Assembly (NCBI GenBank): GCA_947177315.1
Contig: CAMWTX010000008.1
Location: 1-18,180, forward strand
Reading direction: 5' to 3'
DNA from: an uncultured Bacteroidales bacterium
GTDB taxonomy: Bacteria; Bacteroidota; Bacteroidia; Bacteroidales; P3
DNA: 18,180 bases
The notes below the pieces were generated by a model. It worked only from the letters and a program-made list of their open reading frames with translations. It made no database searches and was not told the DNA's origin. Of the stretch, positions 15,692 through 18,180 are shown piece by piece; positions within the stretch are counted from its first letter, which is position 1, and each line of letters begins with the position of its first letter. The position numbers were made by a program, and so were the translations under genes.

Positions 15692-16429
15692 TTAGTATAA
15701 TCCTCCGTTAATCGAAATAGTTTCTCCTGTAATGTACGCGGCTTTGTCCGACACCAAGAAAGCCACCAACTCCGCCACTTCTTCCGCCTCGCCGAAACGG
15801 CCCGCGGGAACCATCTTTTTGAGCGCGGATTCATCCAAATCCTGCGTCATGTCAGACTTGATAAAGCCCGGCGCCACGGCATTCACCGTTACCTTGCGCG
15901 GCGCCACTTCCTGCGCCAAAGCCTTGGTGGCGCCAATCAAAGCCGCCTTGGCCGCCGAATAATTCACCTGTCCGGGCATCCCTTTCAGCCCCGAAAGCGA
16001 AGATATGTTTACAATACGGCCAAACCGTTTGGTCATCATATCTTTAAGCAGGCTGCGCGTAATGTAAAAAAAGCCGTTGAGCGTGGTATCCAGCACCTTG
16101 TGCCAATCGGCATCCGGCATAAAGACCATGAGGTTGTCGCGCCGTATGCCCGCATTGTTGACCAAAACGGCGATGTAGGCATCGGGGTGTTTTGATTGCC
16201 AGTCGGACATAGCCTTTTCGGTCTGCTCCGGGCAAGACACATCGAAACGCAATAACTCTGCCGTTCCCCCTGCGTTCCGTATCGTTTCCGCGGTTTGAAG
16301 GGCGGCAGCCTCGTTGGAGGCATAGTTTATGATTACCGGATACCCGTCTTGCGCCAAACGAACCGCCACGGCCCTTCCGATACCCCGGCTGCCGCCCGTC
16401 ACCAACGCATATTTTGCTTTCTGTTCCAT
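15692..16429 (-). CDS. fabG: 3-oxoacyl-ACP reductase, short-chain dehydrogenase (FabG / ApeQ-like)
   Basis: This 245-residue short-chain dehydrogenase has the NAD(P)-binding TGGSRGIG at 11-18, NNAG at 91-94, and the catalytic Ser144, Tyr157 and Lys161 in the SSLSG and NYSAAK segments. The C-terminal TGETISINGG is typical of FabG. It reduces the beta-keto group formed in each condensation to a hydroxyl, which the two-part dehydratase then removes. Arg15 and the RF segment near 61 suggest NADPH use, as in FabG. The start at 16429 gives TAAGATG with the lyase stop, a one-base spacing consistent with coupled translation. An upstream TTG at 16438 is possible but unnecessary. As a cluster-specific paralogue it is probably not the cell's housekeeping fatty-acid enzyme. 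Confidence 0.93.
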   Translation of the reverse strand: MEQKAKYALVTGGSRGIGRAVAVRLAQDGYPVIINYASNEAAALQTAETIRNAGGTAELLRFDVSCPEQTEKAMSDWQSKHPDAYIAVLVNNAGIRRDNLMVFMPDADWHKVLDTTLNGFFYITRSLLKDMMTKRFGRIVNISSLSGLKGMPGQVNYSAAKAALIGATKALAQEVAPRKVTVNAVAPGFIKSDMTQDLDESALKKMVPAGRFGEAEEVAELVAFLVSDKAAYITGETISINGGLY

Positions 16430-16430
16430 C

Positions 16431-17948
16431 TTATTCAACAGCGTTTTGCGCCAGCATCTCCTGCAATGCCGCTATTTCCTTGTATTTGGGCGTATCATCC
16501 TTGAACGCGGGCACGATTTGGCGCACACGGTCGTATATCTTCCGCGTGGCGGGCGCCAGTTTGTCGGCCACCGAAAGGCAATCGACGGCCTGCGCCAACG
16601 CCAGCATGAGGATAGCCAGCACCTGGCTTGCGTTTTCCACCACGTGGCGGCACAACAAGGCCGAATTGGTACCCATGCTCACAATATCCTGATTGTCGTT
16701 GTTGTTCGGAATCGAATGAACGTACATAGGGTTGGAAAGCGTCTGACTTTCGGCCGTGGTGGAAGTGGCGGTGAACTGCGAAGCCTGCATACCGTAGTTC
16801 AAGCCCAAAACACCCATATTGACAAAAGGCGGCAGGATACCGTTGATACGGTCGTGAAACAGGTAATTCAACTGACGTTCGGCCAACATGGTCATCTTGG
16901 TGAGGGCAATCTTAAGCTTGTCCATCTCGAAAGAAACGTAATCGCCGTGGAAGTTGCCGCCATGATATACGTTTTTCGTGGCCGGATCCACCACCGGATT
17001 GTCGTCCACCGCGTTCAATTCCGCTTCCAGCACCGTAGCGGTGTAACTTATCGTATCGTGAACCGCCCCCAAAACCTGCGGAATGCAACGCAGGGAATAA
17101 TACGGCTGAACCTTGGTTTGGAACACTTCTTCGGAAGAACTGTGATAAAGTTCTTCTTCCCGATTGCGCAGACAACGGCTTCCCTTGGCCAATTCGCGCA
17201 TCCTGGCCGCCACCGCCTGCTGTCCCTTATGGTCTTTGAGTCCGTTGAGCACTTCCGACATAAAGTCGTTGTAGGAAGAGGCTATTTCGTTAATCATCAC
17301 CGAAGCCGCCACCGCCCAATCGAACAGCCGCCGGGCGGAAAACAGGTTCACTAGACCGATGCCGGTCATCACCGCCGTGCCGTTGGTTACGGCAAGTCCT
17401 TCGCGAACCCCTATTTCCAAGGGTTTGATGCCGGTTTGTTTCAATACTTCCGCCGTGGGCCGCCTTTCTCCCTGATAAAACACCTCGCCCTCGCCAATCA
17501 AGGCCAAGGCGATATGCGCCAACTGCACCAAATCGCCGCTCGCACCCACACTGCCGTGTTCGGGCACCACCGGCACGATTTCGGCATTGAGAAAAGCCGT
17601 CAGCACCTCAATCAGTTGCGGGCTCACCCCCGAATGTGCCTGAATGAATGTCTGCAAACGCGCAATCATCGCCGCCCGCACACAGATTTCGGGCAAAGGC
17701 TTGCCCGCTCCGGTGGCATGACTACGGATAATGTTGTATTGTAATTCCTTAAGATGATTATCGTCGATACGCCATTGCGCCATCGGCCCGAAACCGGTAT
17801 TGATACCGTAAATCACCTTGTCTTTCGAAAATTCCTTGAGGAATTCATGACAGGCGGTTACGCTTGCCCTGTCTTGAAAAACAAGCTGTTCTTTTCCGTA
17901 TAATAGACGCTTGAATTCATCAAGCGACAACTGCCCGTGTGTTTCCAT
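16431..17948 (-). CDS. Aromatic amino acid ammonia-lyase, tyrosine ammonia-lyase type
   Basis: This 505-residue lyase belongs to the histidine/phenylalanine/tyrosine family. The MIO cofactor triad is Ala136-Ser137-Gly138 in GSVGASGD. The catalytic loop tyrosine is Tyr47 in YGINTGFGP. Other family segments are PYYSLRC, GGNFHGD and NNNDNQDIVSMG. The substrate-selectivity pair is Ser76-His77 in IIRSHATG, as in histidine lyases. However, the MAQWRI, GERRPT, FTATSTTAESQ and MYVHSIPNNN segments match my memory of the characterised F. johnsoniae tyrosine ammonia-lyase, which also has SH. I therefore infer deamination of tyrosine to p-coumarate as the aryl starter. It is the first gene of the operon, right after the promoter, with AAAGGG just before the ATG. 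Histidine lyase remains a less likely alternative. Confidence 0.92.
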   Translation of the reverse strand: METHGQLSLDEFKRLLYGKEQLVFQDRASVTACHEFLKEFSKDKVIYGINTGFGPMAQWRIDDNHLKELQYNIIRSHATGAGKPLPEICVRAAMIARLQTFIQAHSGVSPQLIEVLTAFLNAEIVPVVPEHGSVGASGDLVQLAHIALALIGEGEVFYQGERRPTAEVLKQTGIKPLEIGVREGLAVTNGTAVMTGIGLVNLFSARRLFDWAVAASVMINEIASSYNDFMSEVLNGLKDHKGQQAVAARMRELAKGSRCLRNREEELYHSSSEEVFQTKVQPYYSLRCIPQVLGAVHDTISYTATVLEAELNAVDDNPVVDPATKNVYHGGNFHGDYVSFEMDKLKIALTKMTMLAERQLNYLFHDRINGILPPFVNMGVLGLNYGMQASQFTATSTTAESQTLSNPMYVHSIPNNNDNQDIVSMGTNSALLCRHVVENASQVLAILMLALAQAVDCLSVADKLAPATRKIYDRVRQIVPAFKDDTPKYKEIAALQEMLAQNAVE

Positions 17949-17972
17949 TCCCTTTATAAAATTCCTATATTA

Positions 17973-18006
17973 CAAAGGTATTAAAAAATTTTGAGCAACA
18001 CTCAAA
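17973..18006 (-). promoter_or_regulatory. Putative Bacteroidota-type promoter of the pigment operon
   Basis: Reading the minus strand, TACCTTTG at 17980-17973 matches the Bacteroidota -7 consensus TAnnTTTG exactly, 24 bases before the ammonia-lyase ATG. Two candidate -33 elements lie upstream: TTG at 17998-17996, 15 bases away and rather close, or TTTG at 18006-18003, 22 bases away and rather far. The usual spacing is about 18-20. Transcription should begin near 17966. The -7 box is clear; the -33 element is ambiguous. Confidence 0.6.
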
Positions 18007-18008
18007 AT
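17988..18008. repeat. Perfect 8-base inverted repeat (candidate operator or weak terminator)
   Basis: The sequence ATTTTGAG-CAACA-CTCAAAAT is a perfect 8-base inverted repeat with a 5-base centre. It covers the region where the -33 element of the pigment promoter should lie, as expected of a dimeric repressor or activator site. Read on the minus strand it is followed by a T-rich run, so a weak terminator for the upstream gene is an alternative. The stem has only two G-C pairs, which weakens the terminator reading. Confidence 0.5.
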
Positions 18009-18097
18009 AGGGCGGTTGAAAGTTATAAACCTATTACGAAAATCTTTATTAATATTGTGCGGACGTGAATATAGGCCTGTGTTCGGAGGGAAATCTT

Positions 18098-18180
18098 TTA
18101 TGGAAGCCTCTTGAAGAGCAGGCGAAGGAGTTCGCCGAGCCATAGGACAAGGGAGGTGGAGGCGATGATGAGGAGCCAGT
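18098..18180 (-). CDS. C-terminal end of an unidentified membrane protein (partial, N-terminus beyond right edge)
   Basis: The last 26 codons of a minus-strand gene end with TAA at 18100-18098. They encode a hydrophobic helix followed by a basic tail: WLLIIASTSLVLWLGELL, then RLLFKRLP. Codons end mostly in C or G, like the rest of the window. A final membrane helix with an internal Glu and a basic tail is reminiscent of the C-terminus of P-type cation ATPases, but too little is visible to name it. It is 149 bases upstream of the pigment operon and probably a separate unit. Confidence 0.45.
   Translation of the reverse strand, partial: WLLIIASTSLVLWLGELLRLLFKRLP

Larger units (their letters stand above)
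1..17948 (-). other. Aryl-polyene / flexirubin-type pigment gene cluster (single operon, left end cut)
   Basis: Seventeen consecutive minus-strand genes with overlaps or gaps of at most about 40 bases form one apparent transcription unit beginning just after the promoter box near 17973. The content matches aryl-polyene (ape) and flexirubin clusters: ammonia-lyase, ketoreductase, three ketosynthases plus a chain-length-factor-like protein, two carrier proteins, two hotdog dehydratases, thioesterase, LolA-like carrier, MMPL exporter, glycosyltransferase, acyltransferases and methyltransferases. No DarA or DarB gene (dialkylresorcinol formation) and no aryl-acid ligase are visible, so it could be a plain aryl polyene, or a flexirubin cluster continuing beyond the left edge. 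The cluster class is firm. The exact product is inference. Confidence 0.93.
17949..18097. other. Intergenic control region before the pigment operon
   Basis: This 149-base AT-rich gap lies between the upstream partial gene and the ammonia-lyase. It holds a Bacteroidota-type promoter box, a perfect AT-rich inverted repeat and an A/T run, annotated separately. No tRNA, riboswitch-like fold or small gene is apparent in it. A leaderless or very short 5' untranslated region is implied. Confidence 0.7.

Noticed and set aside
15676..15834. N-terminal extension of ketosynthase 1 into the ketoreductase gene
   Set aside because: The extra 53 residues are basic, Trp/Arg-rich and unlike ketosynthases; the ATG at 15675 gives the standard start and a normal 16-base gap.
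16329..17354. A 341-codon plus-strand open frame opposite the ammonia-lyase and ketoreductase
   Set aside because: It crosses two real genes antisense, has a His/Arg/Val-rich shadow composition and no recognisable domain.
18040..18098. Direct repeat AAATCTTT at 18040-18047 and 18091-18098
   Set aside because: Eight bases of simple AT-rich sequence in an AT-rich gap are expected by chance, and one copy overlaps a stop codon.
1..18180. CRISPR arrays, insertion sequences, tRNA or rRNA genes, phage genes
   Set aside because: No regularly spaced repeats, transposase motifs, terminal inverted repeats or RNA-gene signatures were seen; the window is occupied by metabolic genes on one strand.

Overview
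The window is almost entirely one long leftward (minus-strand) operon for an aryl-polyene / flexirubin-type pigment, a type II polyketide system of Gram-negative bacteria. The organism is very probably a Bacteroidota (order Bacteroidales by feel, genus not determined). The reasons are a TAnnTTTG-type promoter box in front of the operon, weak Shine-Dalgarno sequences, a tyrosine ammonia-lyase of the Flavobacterium johnsoniae class, and the fused transporter/acyltransferase/methyltransferase typical of this phylum's pigment clusters.

Layout in transcription order (right to left). 18098-18180 is the C-terminal end of an unrelated membrane protein. 17949-18097 is an intergenic control region with a promoter box and a perfect AT-rich inverted repeat. 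Then come: aromatic amino acid (tyrosine) ammonia-lyase; FabG-type ketoreductase; ketosynthase 1; acyl carrier protein 1; LpxL-like acyltransferase; methyltransferase; ApeP-like hotdog dehydratase; 4HBT thioesterase; ketosynthase 2 fused to a decayed half-ketosynthase; acyl carrier protein 2; ketosynthase 3; a cysteine-less chain-length-factor-like protein; a polysaccharide deacetylase; a LolA-like periplasmic carrier; a three-domain dehydratase-glycosyltransferase-DUF2062 protein; a 1235-residue MMPL transporter-PlsC acyltransferase-methyltransferase fusion; and a FAD oxidoreductase of the phytoene desaturase / retinol saturase type cut by the left edge. Seventeen genes lie on one strand, mostly overlapping or separated by fewer than 40 bases.

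How they probably work together (inference from the family). The lyase makes p-coumarate from tyrosine. The aryl starter is loaded on a carrier protein and extended by the ketosynthases with the chain-length factor. The ketoreductase and a two-part dehydratase process each cycle to leave conjugated double bonds. Methyltransferases decorate the aryl end or chain. The thioesterase, glycosyltransferase and two unrelated acyltransferases edit or attach the product to a lipid or sugar. The LolA-like protein and MMPL pump move it to the outer membrane. No acid-activating ligase, malonyl transferase, phosphopantetheinyl transferase or DarA/DarB resorcinol enzymes are in the window, so starter activation and the final product type cannot be settled here.

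The most striking points are: two dehydratase subunits that each carry a different half of the FabZ catalytic pair; three multi-domain fusions; a methyltransferase lacking the usual catalytic histidine; and a transporter whose two Asp-Tyr proton sites are each half lost.
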